From Synanceia verrucosa (taxonomy: Eukaryota > Chordata > Actinopteri > Perciformes > Synanceiidae): a DNA stretch of 64,000 nt. The stretch lies in NCBI GenBank assembly GCA_029721515.1, contig CM056550.1, positions 14,496,906 to 14,560,905 of the forward strand, written 5' to 3'. Shown here one piece after another: positions 1-11,108 of this stretch (positions are counted from its first letter, which is position 1; the number at the start of each line of letters is the position of its first letter). A program made the position numbers and the translations under genes. The notes beneath the pieces were generated by a model, which did no database searches, was not told where the DNA came from, and saw only the letters and a program-made list of their open reading frames with translations.

Positions 1-2280
1 GCACGACAAAGAAGAATGGGTTAACGAAAAACAAATGCGAAAATCTTGTGAAAGGCATGAACTTTTACGGGAGTCAGGGAAGTATTTCAAAGAGCAGCCA
101 GGTCCAGAATGAGATACAACATTTAATAAATGTTAAGATTTTAATGAGCTTTCCAGGTGTATTTTTGAATTTTCACTTTTGAGACAGTCTTCATACTCAT
201 GATGACAACGTTAAAGTCCTATGGCATCTTGTGTCCAACCTCAAGACAGAGCAATACTTCTTTCTGCAAATGAAACCAGATCACATATCATGAATTCATC
301 GTGTCCCAGAGCGATGTTTCCTTCCACTAATGGGTTTGTAGAAAACCAGTTAAACAACCAGAAGTCTTATTCCAAGAGATATTCGTATATATAAGCTCAT
401 ATATATCTGGCACACACTCTAATTGCACTGTTGTAAATTGCTTTTTAAGTACTTTTTGTATGATGTAAGCATGCTCTGGTGGACTTGCTCTATGACAGCT
501 CATGAAAGGTTAAAATCTTCCACCTCGCTCTGTCTCTGTGCAGCCAGGACTGGCATCATTGTTCCCAGCCACTATTACTACTGTTGGTATAGAAAACCCT
601 TTTTGACTCCTTTATATTACCTCCCTTGAGCTGAAGTCATAACATTAGATATTTTTGAAAAGTCCAATTTCCATGAGAGCCCCCATGTCTTGATCCACGT
701 TCCTGTTTTCTGGGCGTGTCTGAGGCAGCAGGTGTGGCTGAAGTTTCCTCTCCATAAAGGCCTGGTGTCTCCACTACTCCAGGGTCAGAGAATTCAGTAA
801 CATATGGTATGTTGGTCCTAGTTTATACTTACCTTGTTTTCTCTCATCCTTGTTCTTCCCCTGGATCCCTCGTTTCCTGGTTCCACCCTCCACTCCAAGA
901 TTCCCACTGTGTCTTCATGTCTCCATCTACTCTTCTTTCTTGCCTCCCTCATCCATTCTGTGTTCTTCATTCTTTGTGTTTTGATTATTTAATAGAACCC
1001 TGGAACTGTTCCTGCCGCCCTGACTCCTGCTTTGGGTTTCAAACCACCTCCAGACGCCCTGTGAGCTGCATTTGCTTTGTTTTTAATGCAGATCTGCAGA
1101 TACCACCACCCAACTGACAATATGACGATCATGATTGGCCAGATGCTCCTAGATGCAAAAGTAATCCAGTGCAACATCATTCAACGTTTCATTGTGTTCT
1201 CGTTTCTTTGCAGAGATCAGAGATGGCAGTGGGATGCAGGCAGTATTTTTTTTTTTTTGTTTTAAACACTTTTGCATGTTTAGATTCAGGCATACTGAAC
1301 CCTTAAGACTGGATGTGAAATGTATGACTGTAAAAAGGTTTTTCTAATAACATTTTATAGTATAGAATTATATATTATAGAAGTATATATAAAGTGAATA
1401 TTGGCCCAAGCACAGAACCTTGATGAACTCCATGACTGACTTGCATGGAGTCAGTGCATGGAGGACTCATCATTAACATGTCCAAACTGGGACCGAGGGT
1501 CAACAGAATCGAGGGATATTCACAGAGAGTCTGTAGCTCTATGGACAAGAAAAGGACTGAGGTTAGAGTCCTCTAGTACATAAAGATTTGACATTGAATT
1601 AAAAGGTAATTTTCTTAAAGTTAGCTACAGCGTAATTAGATAACCTAAATCTAGTGTTCAAGTTTTTATCTGATGGAGTGTAGTCCAGAAGTAAAAATTC
1701 AAAATTTAACAAAAAATGGTCTGATAAGAAAGTTCTGTTGGTAGAAAAGCTGTCTTCACCTTCCAACTTGTCAGAATACTCAGACAACAATTTTTATAAT
1801 CTTCCAAAACTGACCAGCAATTCATGATGGTTAAGTACACAATGACACCAAATAAATAAGGACTGTGTGCCAGTGGAGCGACAAAACATGAGATGCAACA
1901 AGCTGCTATTTTACCTTAAATAGATTGACTTTTATGTTTTTTTACATTTAAATGTTGCAAATGTTGAGAAGTGGTGTGTGGGTGTGTCATGAGGGGAATC
2001 CACAGATCAAAACAAGGAAGTGAAAGCGACCGAAGAAGGCCAGCTCATAGGTCATGGATGAGCGACAAGGTCTTACTCTCCATTTGTGTGTATGTGAATT
2101 GATGTGAACCAGTCCTGATTTTGAAAGTCATTCTTCTAATTATACTCTTCATATTCCACCCTTTCATGACATGTGTGCATTGGTCAAATGTGTGGGAGAG
2201 CAGAGTGGGGGGTATGGTCAAGGAGGATGTTTGGCCAAACAGTAACTGTGACTTTGTAAGGAGGAGCAGTTAATATATAC
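1..2280. other. Non-coding stretch with transposon debris
   Basis: No gene is supported here. The open frames are short and show no family signature or codon bias. Bases about 990-1050 (CCCTGGAACTGTTCCTGCCG and a following CCTGACTCCTGC) faintly resemble the end of a fish LTR element, but I see no paired LTR, primer-binding site or coding part, so this is only a weak resemblance. The LINE piece inside this stretch is listed separately. Confidence 0.5.
1330..1800 (-). mobile_element. Degenerate L2-type LINE fragment
   Basis: Bases about 1403-1490 (GCCCAAGCACAGAACCTTGA, then GGAGGACTCATCATTAA) match the reverse-transcriptase region of the L2-type element at about 10770-10850 in the same orientation. 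Reading the minus strand at about 1600-1790 gives a short frame with an LSDHFLL motif. This resembles the SDH motif at the end of an APE-type endonuclease domain. The piece is broken by stops and deletions and cannot code for a working protein. Family placement is inferred from resemblance, not from a database search. Confidence 0.5.
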
Positions 2281-5200
2281 AGTGTCACAGTTAGTAGTAA
2301 CAGTGTCACAGTTAGTATCAACAGTGTCACAGTTAGTATCAACAGTGTCACAGTTAGTAGTAACAGTGTCACAGTTAGTAGTAACAGTGTCACAGTTAGT
2401 AGTAACAGTGTCACAGTTAATAGTAACAGTGTCACAGTTAGTATCGACAGTGTCACAGTTAGTATCAACAGTGTCACAGTTAGTATCAACAGTGTCACAG
2501 TTAGTAGTAACAGTGTCACAGTTAGTATCAACAGAGTCACAGTTAGTAGTAACAGTGTCACAGTTAGTATCGACAGTGTCACAGTTAGTAGTAACAGTGT
2601 CACAGTTAGTATCAACAGTGTCACAGTTAGTATCAACAGTGTCACAGTTAGTAGTAACAGTGTCACAGTATCAACAGTGTCACAGTTAGTAGTAACAGTG
2701 TCACGGTTAGTATCAACAGTGTCACAGTTAGTAGTAACAGTGTCACAGTTAGTAGTAACAGTGTCACAGTTAATAGTAACAGTGTCACAGTTAGTATCGA
2801 CAGTGTCACAGTTAGTATCAACAGTGTCACAGTTAGTAGTAACAGTGTCACAGTTAGTATCAACAGAGTCACAGTTAGTAGTAACAGTGTCACAGTTAGT
2901 ATCGACAGTGTCACAGTTAGTAGTAACAGTGTCACAGTTAGTATCAACAGTGTCACAGTTAGTAGTAACAGTGTCACAGTTAGTAGTAACAGTGTCACAG
3001 TTAATAGTAACAGTGTCACAGTTAGTATCGACAGTGTCACAGTTAGTATCAACAGTGTCACAGTTAATAGTAACAGTGTCACAGTTAGTAGTAACAGTGT
3101 CACAGTTAGTATCGACAGTGTCACAGTTAGTAGTAACAGTGTCACAGTTAGTATCGACAGTGTCACAGTTAGTAGTAACAGTGTCACGGTTAGTATCAAC
3201 AGTGTCACAGTTAGTAGTAACAGTGTCACAGTTAGTAGTAACAGTGTCACAGTTAATAGTAACAGTGTCACAGTTAGTATCGACAGTGTCACAGTTAGTA
3301 TCAACAGTGTCACAGTTAGTAGTAACAGTGTCACAGTTAGTATCAACAGAGTCACAGTTAGTAGTAACAGTGTCACAGTTAGTATCGACAGTGTCACAGT
3401 TAGTAGTAACAGTGTCACAGTTAGTATCAACAGTGTCACAGTTAGTAGTAACAGTGTCACAGTTAGTAGTAACAGTGTCACAGTTAATAGTAACAGTGTC
3501 ACAGTTAGTATCGACAGTGTCACAGTTAGTATCAACAGTGTCACAGTTAGTATCAACAGTGTCACAGTTAGTAGTAACAGTGTCACAGTTAGTATCAACA
3601 GAGTCACAGTTAGTAGTAACAGTGTCACAGTTAGTATCGACAGTGTCACAGTTAGTAGTAACAGTGTCACAGTTAGTATCGACAGTGTCACAGTTAGTAG
3701 TAACAGTGTCACAGTTAGTATCAACAGTATCACAGTTAGTAGTAACAGTGTCACAGTTAGTATCAACAGTGTCACAGTTAGTAGTAACAGTGTCACAGTT
3801 AGTATCAACAGTGTCACAGTTAGTAGTAACAGTGTCACAGTTAGTAGTAACAGAGTCACAGTTAGTAGTAACAGTGTCACAGTTAGTAGTAACAGTGTCA
3901 CAGTTAGTATCGACAGTGTCACAGTTAGTAGTAACAGTGTCACAGTTAGTAGTAACAGAGTCACAGTTAGTATCAACAGTGTCACAGTTAGTAGTAACAG
4001 AGTCACAGTTAGTATCGACAGTGTCACAGTTAGTAGTAACAGAGTCACAGTTAGTATCAACAGTGTCACAGTTAGTAGTAACAGTGTCACAGTTAGTATC
4101 GACAGTGTCACAGTTAGTAGTAACAGTGTCACAGTTAGTATCAACAGTGTCACAGTTAGTATCGACAGTGTCACAGTTAGTAGTAACAGTGTCACAGTTA
4201 GTATCGACAGTGTCACAGTTAGTATCGACAGTGTCACAGTTAGTATCGACAGTGTCACAGTTAGTATCGACAGTGTCACAGTTAGTAGTAACAGTGTCAC
4301 AGTTAGTATCGACAGTGTCACAGTTAGTAGTAACAGAGTCACAGTTAGTAGTAACAGTGTCACAGTTAGTAGTAACAGAGTCACAGTTAGTATCAACAGT
4401 GTCACAGTTAGTAGTAACAGTGTCACAGTTAGTATCGACAGTGTCACAGTTAGTAGTAACAGTGTCACAGTTAGTATCGACAGTGTCACAGTTAGTAGTA
4501 ACAGTGTCACAGTTAGTATCGACAGTGTCACAGTTAGTAGTAACAGTGTCACAGTTAGTATCAACAGTGACACAGTTAGTATCAACAGTGTCACAGTTAG
4601 TAGTAACAGAGTCACAGTTAGTATCAACAGTGTCACAGTTAGTAGTAACAGTGTCACAGTTAGTATCAACAGTGTCACAGTTAGTAGTAACAGTGTCACA
4701 GTTAGTATCGACAGTGTCACAGTTAGTAGTAACAGTGTCACAGTTAGTAGTAACAGTGTCACAGTTAGCAGTGACAGTGTCACAGTTAGTATCAACAGTG
4801 TCACAGTTAGTAGTAACAGTGTCACAGTTAGTATCAACAGTGTCACAGTTAGTAGTAACAGAGTCACAGTTAGTATCGACAGTGTCACAGTTAGTATCAA
4901 CAGTGTCACAGTTAGTAGTAACAGTGTCACAGTTAGTATCAACAGTGTCACAGTTAGTAGTAACAGTGTCACAGTTAGTATCAACAGTGTCACAGTTAGT
5001 ATCAACAGTGTCACAGTTAGTAGTAACAGAGTCACAGTTAATAGTAACAGTGTCACAGTTAGTATCAACAGTGTCACAGTTAGTAGTAACAGAGTCACAG
5101 TTAGTATCGACAGTGTCACAGTTAGTAGTAACAGAGTCACAGTTAGTAGTAACAGAGTCACAGTTAGTATCGACAGTGTCACAGTTAGTATCAACAGTGT

Positions 5201-6145
5201 CACAGTTAGTAGTAACAGTGTCACAGTTAGTATCAACAGTGTCACAGTTAGTAGTAACAGTGTCACAGTTAGTATCAACAGTGTCACAGTTAGTAGTAAC
5301 AGTGTCACAGTTAGTATCGACAGTGTCACAGTTAGTATCAACAGTGTCACAGTTAGTAGTAACAGAGTCACAGTTAATAGTAACAGTGTCACAGTTAGTA
5401 TCAACAGTGTCACAGTTAGTATCAACAGTGTCACAGTTAGTAGTAACAGAGTCACAGTTAGTATCAACAGTGTCACAGTTAGTATCAACAGTGTCAAGTT
5501 AGTAGTAACAGTGTCACAGTTAGTAGTAACAGAGTCACAGTTAGTATCAACAGTGTCACAGTTAGTAGTAACAGTGTCACAGTTAGTAGTGACAGTGTCA
5601 CAGTTAGTAGTAACAGTGTCACAGTTAGTATCGACAGTGTCACAGTTAGTATCAACAGTGTCACAGTTAGCAGTAACAGTGTTACAGTTAGCAGTAACAG
5701 TGTTACAGTTAGCAGTAACAGAGTCACAGTTAGTAGTAACAGTGTCACAGTTAGTATCAACAGTGTCACAGTTAGTATCAACAGTGTCACAGTTAGTAGT
5801 AACAGTGTCACAGTTAGTATCAACAGTGTCACAGTTAGTATCAACAGTGTCACAGTTAGTATCAACAGTGTCACAGTTAGCAGTAACAGTGTTACAGTTA
5901 GCAGTAACAGTGTCACAGTTAGTATCAACAGTGTTACAGTTAGCAGTAACAGAGTCACAGTTAGTAGTAACAGTGTCACAGTTAGTATCAACAGTGTCAC
6001 AGTTAGTATCAACAGTGTCACAGTTAGTAGTAACAGTGTCACAGTTAGTATCAACAGTGTCACAGTTAGTATCAACAGTGTCACAGTTAGTAGTAACAGT
6101 GTCACAGTTAGTATCAACAGTGTCACAGTTAGTATCAACAGTGTC
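2281..6145. repeat. 21-bp minisatellite, about 184 copies
   Basis: The array is built from the unit AGTGTCACAGTTAGTAGTAA plus C, with a few variants: AGTATCAAC, AGTATCGAC, AATAGTAAC, AGAGTCAC and AGCAGTAAC. Because 21 is a multiple of three and the unit lacks stops in one frame on each strand, long frames open on both strands. The + frame reads (VSQLVVT/VSQLVST)n and the - frame reads (LLLLTVT)n. These are repeat artefacts. Small deletions near 2668 and 5494 break the frames. Each unit carries two short dyads, GTG-T-CAC and GTTA-GTAG-TAAC. A higher-order period of 483 bp (23 units) is visible. Confidence 0.97.
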
Positions 6146-7353
6146 TCATTTATGATGATTATATCATCATCATTATATCAGATGATTATGAACTGTAAAC
6201 TACTATTTGTACCTTCAAAATACTGCGTAAATTGAAATGGTGGTGGCTCTTCATAATGGAGTTACTATGTGGTTATCCTCCTAAAAATGGTTTCATAAAA
6301 CCTCTGAAGCATAGAATTCTATTCACACATTATTTCTATTCTCATGATATCTCATGTCTGGCTGTATTTGCTTTTCTTCTGCCATTTGTCTCATGTCTCT
6401 TGGAAACAACCAGATTACTTTCTTAAAGTTACTATGAAATAGCTTGGGTCAGAAAGGATGTATGAGTGGGACAATGTGGGACATGTTGCTGCGATGCTGG
6501 GAGGTAGTTTAGATTGTGATACGATGTCCATCGAACCCTGAAAAAAAACTTATCAACTTAGAAATATCAATAGAATGACATACTAATTCAGGTTGTGCAT
6601 TGAACCTTTATTTTGAAGACAAAGGACCTAACAGGTGTGTTTGGTTTGAATGGAATTTTCCAGCAATTCAATTAGAGCAACAGTTATTCGTCAGCAGAAG
6701 CAAAAGTCACATTTTTTATGGGACAGTTTGCACATACAGAAAGTTTATCAGCATGATTATGAACACTGCTGCACAGTGTGGTAAATGGTCATTAGTTCAG
6801 CTGTTGTTCCCTTTTCTCTTCCGCTGATCCTCTCTTGGTTTCAGGAGGAATTCTTGAACTCACCAAAAACTTCCTGGGAACGTTTTTCCAGTGGCTTCAT
6901 TCATGAATAAATACTTTCTCAGGCTTTGTTGTAGCTGCTAATCAAATGTGGGACACATCAATGGTGATGGAAATGCTGTGCAGTAACACACAAAGTGAGA
7001 CACCTGAACAAAACATAGACTGGCTCCAGATAATTAGAGGAAGGTGTGTATACAGGTATGTACATACATGACGTTTGCAACCTGCAGCCACACCGCCTAC
7101 ATTCTGACTCTTTAATACCGGTACATTAACATTCTCATTCTGTGGAGTGCCTTCACAGCTGAGTGCCACATTACCACCATGTCCAAGTGTCATTTCCACC
7201 AGCAGGACCTGTATTCACACCACTCTCTCTGTTCCTGTCAAACAAAAGCAGAATAAAGTGTTAAAAACCTGCTGCTGTGCAGAGCACGGCTGCCTGGAGT
7301 TTTAGAAGAGAAACATGTGCTGGAGTTACAGCTTCCTCAGCCTATCACAGGCA
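6146..7353. other. Non-coding stretch, nothing recognised
   Basis: After the minisatellite ends in an AT-rich TGATGATTATATCATCATC segment, no coding region, RNA gene or repeat family is apparent. Open frames are under 90 codons and carry no recognisable domain. Confidence 0.5.
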
Positions 7354-7812
7354 CAGGGTTACCACACATCCTGGAAGACCTGGAAATGATTGGCAAACTT
7401 TTCCAGTCATGGAAAACTTGTGGAAAATGATTAAAAATGTTTAAAAATCCTGGAAACAGTTAAGTTATCCTGGAAAGTTATTCAAGCAAATGGATTGCCA
7501 GTAACTTTTAACCTGCATTCACTCATAAGGCATGGAGAGGATAGAATAATAAATCATTTTCCAGGGTAACTTGATCTTTTTTTTCTCATTTTCCATATGC
7601 AGGGTTCCCGTGCATCCTGGAAAACCTGGAAAATGAGAAAAAAGTTGCAAACATGTCCACATTCGCTCACAAGGCATGAGGAGGACAAAATAATTAATAG
7701 TATGTTATTCATTTCCAGGACATTTGACTGTTTTTCTCATTTTCCACGTTTTTCTTGATTGGAAAATTTGTGAATCATTTTCCAGGTTTTCCAGGACATG
7801 TGGGGACCCTGA
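7354..7812. mobile_element. Non-autonomous hAT-like element(s)
   Basis: Bases 7605-7640 read CAGGGTTCCCGTGCATCCTG followed by GAAAACCTGGAAAATG. Bases about 7776-7812 carry the inverse, CATTTTCCAGGTTTTCCAGG, ending in GGGGACCCTG. This gives terminal inverted repeats of about 35 bp with the CAGGG termini typical of hAT elements. A second, related start (CAGGGTTACCACACATCCTG) lies near 7356, so two copies or a nested pair may be present. There is no transposase frame. An exact 8-bp target duplication is not visible. Confidence 0.6.
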
Positions 7813-8433
7813 GGCAGTAATGGTAGTTTCCATACTTCTAAACAGCCTTCATTTCCATTTGAGCAGATCTGTGCAAAACGCTGTTCAAAAGTCCTTTCTT
7901 TTGGTGACAGCCTGTCAGCTTCCTGTTAGCAGGTCATTCATTGGTGTACTCGTCTTTATCTTCTCACAGGTAAACAAGAACACAGTGATTTATCCTGACC
8001 CTGAACATTATGGTTATGATATAGAAAGAAAGCTTCACCCACAGAGAGAGTTTGTGTGTTTGCTGTTCAGCGATGTGGAAATATTGGCTATGGATTTCTT
8101 ATGGTCTCATTCATCTCTTCATCTCTCTCTCCTCTGCTTTCTTTCAGTCTCTGATAACTTCAGGTCGTCTCTACTAAATGACGGATCATTCCACTGCAAA
8201 CGCCACGCCGCTGAAAGTGAACCAATCTATCAGCTCACTTTACTGCTGTGTGTGTGTGTGTGTGTGTGTGTGGAGGTGAAACTGTGAAAAAACACAACAA
8301 ACAAATTTTCTTACTTCTTCTGAAAAGTTGCACAAATATGAACATGTTGTGGCCGTATTGTTCGATCATTCTGTGTAAGAAGTAGAATATTAAGACTTCT
8401 CCACATTTCATTTACAGTATGCATGCATGTAGT
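7813..8433. other. Non-coding stretch with a (TG)n tract
   Basis: There is a (TG)n run of about 13 dinucleotides near 8248-8272. The 187-codon frame beginning at 7724 crosses the hAT-like element and this tract and has no recognisable domain, so I do not treat it as a gene. Confidence 0.5.
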
Positions 8434-11103
8434 CAAGTCAAGTCAAGTCAAGTTTATTTGTATAGCCCAATATCACACATTATGAATTTGCCCCATTGGG
8501 CTTTACAATCTGTACAGGATATGACACCCTCTGTCCTTTACAAATGACCCTCACATCGACTAAGAAAAAACTCCCCCAAAAAAAACCTTTTAACAGGGAA
8601 AAAGAAACGGAAGAAACCTCAGGAAGAGCAACAGAGGAGGGATCCCTCTTCAGGATGGACAGACGTGCAATAGATGCCATGTGTACAGAATAACAACAAT
8701 GAAAACACATTAACACTACATACAAAATTGTATGGAAATGTCCAAACCAATATAACAACAGCTAATATACAGTGTGTATATATAGAATTATATGAGAGTG
8801 TCCAAGGGGATGAAGAGCATCATCAAGCTATCAGCAAAGGATGACAAGCATGTCGTCCTCTCCACCACACCAACCAGAAGAAGCCTGGGCAGCACGTCCT
8901 CCTCTCCACCACACCAACCAAAAGAGGCCTGGGCAGCACGTCCTCCTCTCCACCACACCAACCAGAAGAAGCCTGGGCAGCACGTCTTCCACTCCACCAC
9001 ACCAACCAGAAGAGGCCCGGGCAGCACCCCTTCCTCTCCACCACACCAACCAGAAGAAGCCTGGGCAGCACGTCTTCCTCTCCACCACACCAACCAGAAG
9101 AAGCCTGGGCAGCACGTCTTCCTCTCCACCACACCAACCAGAAGAAGCCTGGGCAGCACGTCTTCCTCTCCACCACACCAACCAGAAGAAGCCTGGGCAG
9201 CACGTCTTCCACTCCACCACACCAACCAGAAGAAGCCCGGGCAGCACGTCTTCCTCTCCACCACACCAACCAGAAGAAGCCTGGGCAGCACGTCTTCCTC
9301 TCCACCACGCCAACCAGAGGAAGCCTGGGCAGCACGTCCTCCTCTCCACCACACCAAACAGGAGAAACCTCCGCAGGATGACCTCGTCACCACCACGTCG
9401 CTCAGAACCAGAAGATGAAGCCTGACTGGTCTGCACAACCACTAATCCACCAGGTAGACTGGATCCATGGATACCTGTGAGATGAGAATGCACAGGGACT
9501 ACGAGGCACAAAACTAATCTGCAGCATGTGTTAAAGGGAGGAAGAGTAAACACATCCTCTTCTCCACTATCCTAACAGATACAACCTGAGCAGCATCGCC
9601 TCTTCTCCATCTCACCACCATCACGACAGACGAAGCCTGGATGACACCACCTCCTTCTCATCAAGTAGCCTCAGCTCACGGACACCTGGGAGCTGGGAGC
9701 ACAGGGGCTCCGGGGAAGAAGATGAGTTAGTAAAATGACTTAATGGAGGCATCGAAATGAAGAAGAAGAGAAGCTCAGTGTGTCAGAGGAAGTCCCCCGG
9801 CAGTCTAGACCTATAGCAGCATAACTAAGGATTGATCCAAGGCAGCCTGAGTCAACCTTGGATCAGTCCTAACTATAAGCACTATCAAAAAGGAAAGTCT
9901 TAAGCCTACTCTTGAATAAGGGGATGGTGTCTGCCTCCTGGACTGAAAGAGGGAGTTGGTTCCACAGAAGAGGAGCTTGATAACTGAAAGCTCTAGCTCC
10001 CATTCTACTTTTATAAACCCTAGGAACCGCTAGTAGTCCTGCATTCTGAGAGCGTAGAGTTCCAGCAGGATTATAAGGCACTATTAGCTCTTTAAGATAA
10101 GATGGTGCCTGACCATTCAGTGCCTTGTAGGTGAGGAGGAGGATTTTAAATTTGATTCTAGATTTTACAGGGAGCCAGTGCAGAGAGGCTAACACCGGAG
10201 AAATATGGTCTCTTTTCCTGGTTCTGGTCAGAACACGTGCTGCAGCGTTCTGGACCAGCTGGAGAGTCCTGATAGACTTATTAGGGCAGCCTGATAATAA
10301 CGAGTTACAATAGTCCAGCCTGGAAGTTACAAAGGCATGGACTAATTTTTCTGCATCGTTTTGGGAGAGAATATGCCTTATTTTTGTTGCGCAGATGAAA
10401 AAAAACTGTTCTAGCTGTTTGTTTCATGTGGACGTTGAAGGACATATCTTGGTCAAAAATTACCCCTAGATTCCTTACAGTGGTGTTCGAGGCTGGTGCA
10501 AAGCCACCTAGAGTAAATAAGTCATTAGATAGGTTATTTCTGAGATTTTCAGGGCCAAATAGAATAACCTCAGTTTTATCTGACTTTAACAACAAGAAAT
10601 TGTGCATCATCCAAGTTTTTATATCCTGAAGACATGTTTGGAGTTTAGCTAACTGGCTGGAATCGTCTGACTTAAATGACAAATATAGCTGAGTATCATC
10701 TGCATAACAGTGAAAGTTTATGGAGTGTTTCCTAATAACATTGCCTAAAGGAAGCATATATAAAGTAAATAGAATAGGCCCAAGCACAGAACCTTGAGGA
10801 ACTCCATAACTGACTATGGACTGCATGGAGGACTCATCATTAATGTGAACAAACTGTGATCAATCCGATAAGTAGGATTTGAACCAGCTTAAAGCAGTTC
10901 CTCTGATGCCAGTTAAATGTTCTAATCTCTGCAACAGGATATGGTGGTCAATAGTATCAAAAGCAGCGCTAAGATCTAACAAGACAAGTACTGAGACGAG
11001 TCCATGGTCTGACGCAATTAGCAGGTCATTAGTAATTTTCACCAGAGCGGTCTCGGTGCTATGATATTTTCTAAATCCTGACTGAAAGTCCTCAAATAGA
11101 TTA
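8434..11103 (-). mobile_element. 5'-truncated L2-type LINE
   Basis: On the minus strand this encodes the reverse-transcriptase core of an L2/CR1-group non-LTR retrotransposon. The visible parts, in order, are FQSGFRKYHSTETALVKI near 11090-11035, the DLSAAFDTIDH palm motif near 10975, YGVPQGSVLGPILF near 10805, and the catalytic CYADDTQLYLS near 10710. The C-terminal LHWLPVKSRIKFKILLLTY block lies at 10190-10130. The 5' part, with the endonuclease, is missing. A TGA replaces the expected sense codon near 10860, and a frameshift follows near 10370-10310, so the copy is dead. The 3' end reaches a short (ACTTG)n tail near 8433-8450, consistent with L2-type elements ending in short tandem repeats. 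Clade name rests on motif style only. Confidence 0.85.
8855..9362. repeat. 44-bp minisatellite inside the LINE 3' region
   Basis: About 11 to 12 copies of a 44-bp unit contain CACCACACCAACCAGAAGAA and CCTGGGCAGCACGTC. Successive CCTGGGCAGCACG motifs are spaced exactly 44 bp (8884, 8928, 8972). Several overlapping frames stay open on both strands because of the repeat; none looks like a gene. The array sits between the reverse-transcriptase C-terminus and the tail of the L2-type element, so it is probably part of the element's 3' untranslated region or expanded after insertion. Confidence 0.9.
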
Positions 11104-11108
11104 TATTT

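Noticed and set aside
680..1120. Solo LTR of a retroelement
   Set aside because: Only a faint resemblance in CCCTGGAACTGTTCCTGCCG; no TG...CA ends with a target duplication could be fixed.
2282..6155. Very long open frames on both strands, (VSQLVVT)n and (LLLLTVT)n, suggesting a repetitive protein
   Set aside because: They follow from a 21-bp unit without stops; there is no splice or promoter context, no unique domain at either end, and both strands are open equally.
8788..9553. Several overlapping 170-240 codon frames
   Set aside because: All arise from the 44-bp minisatellite in the LINE 3' region.
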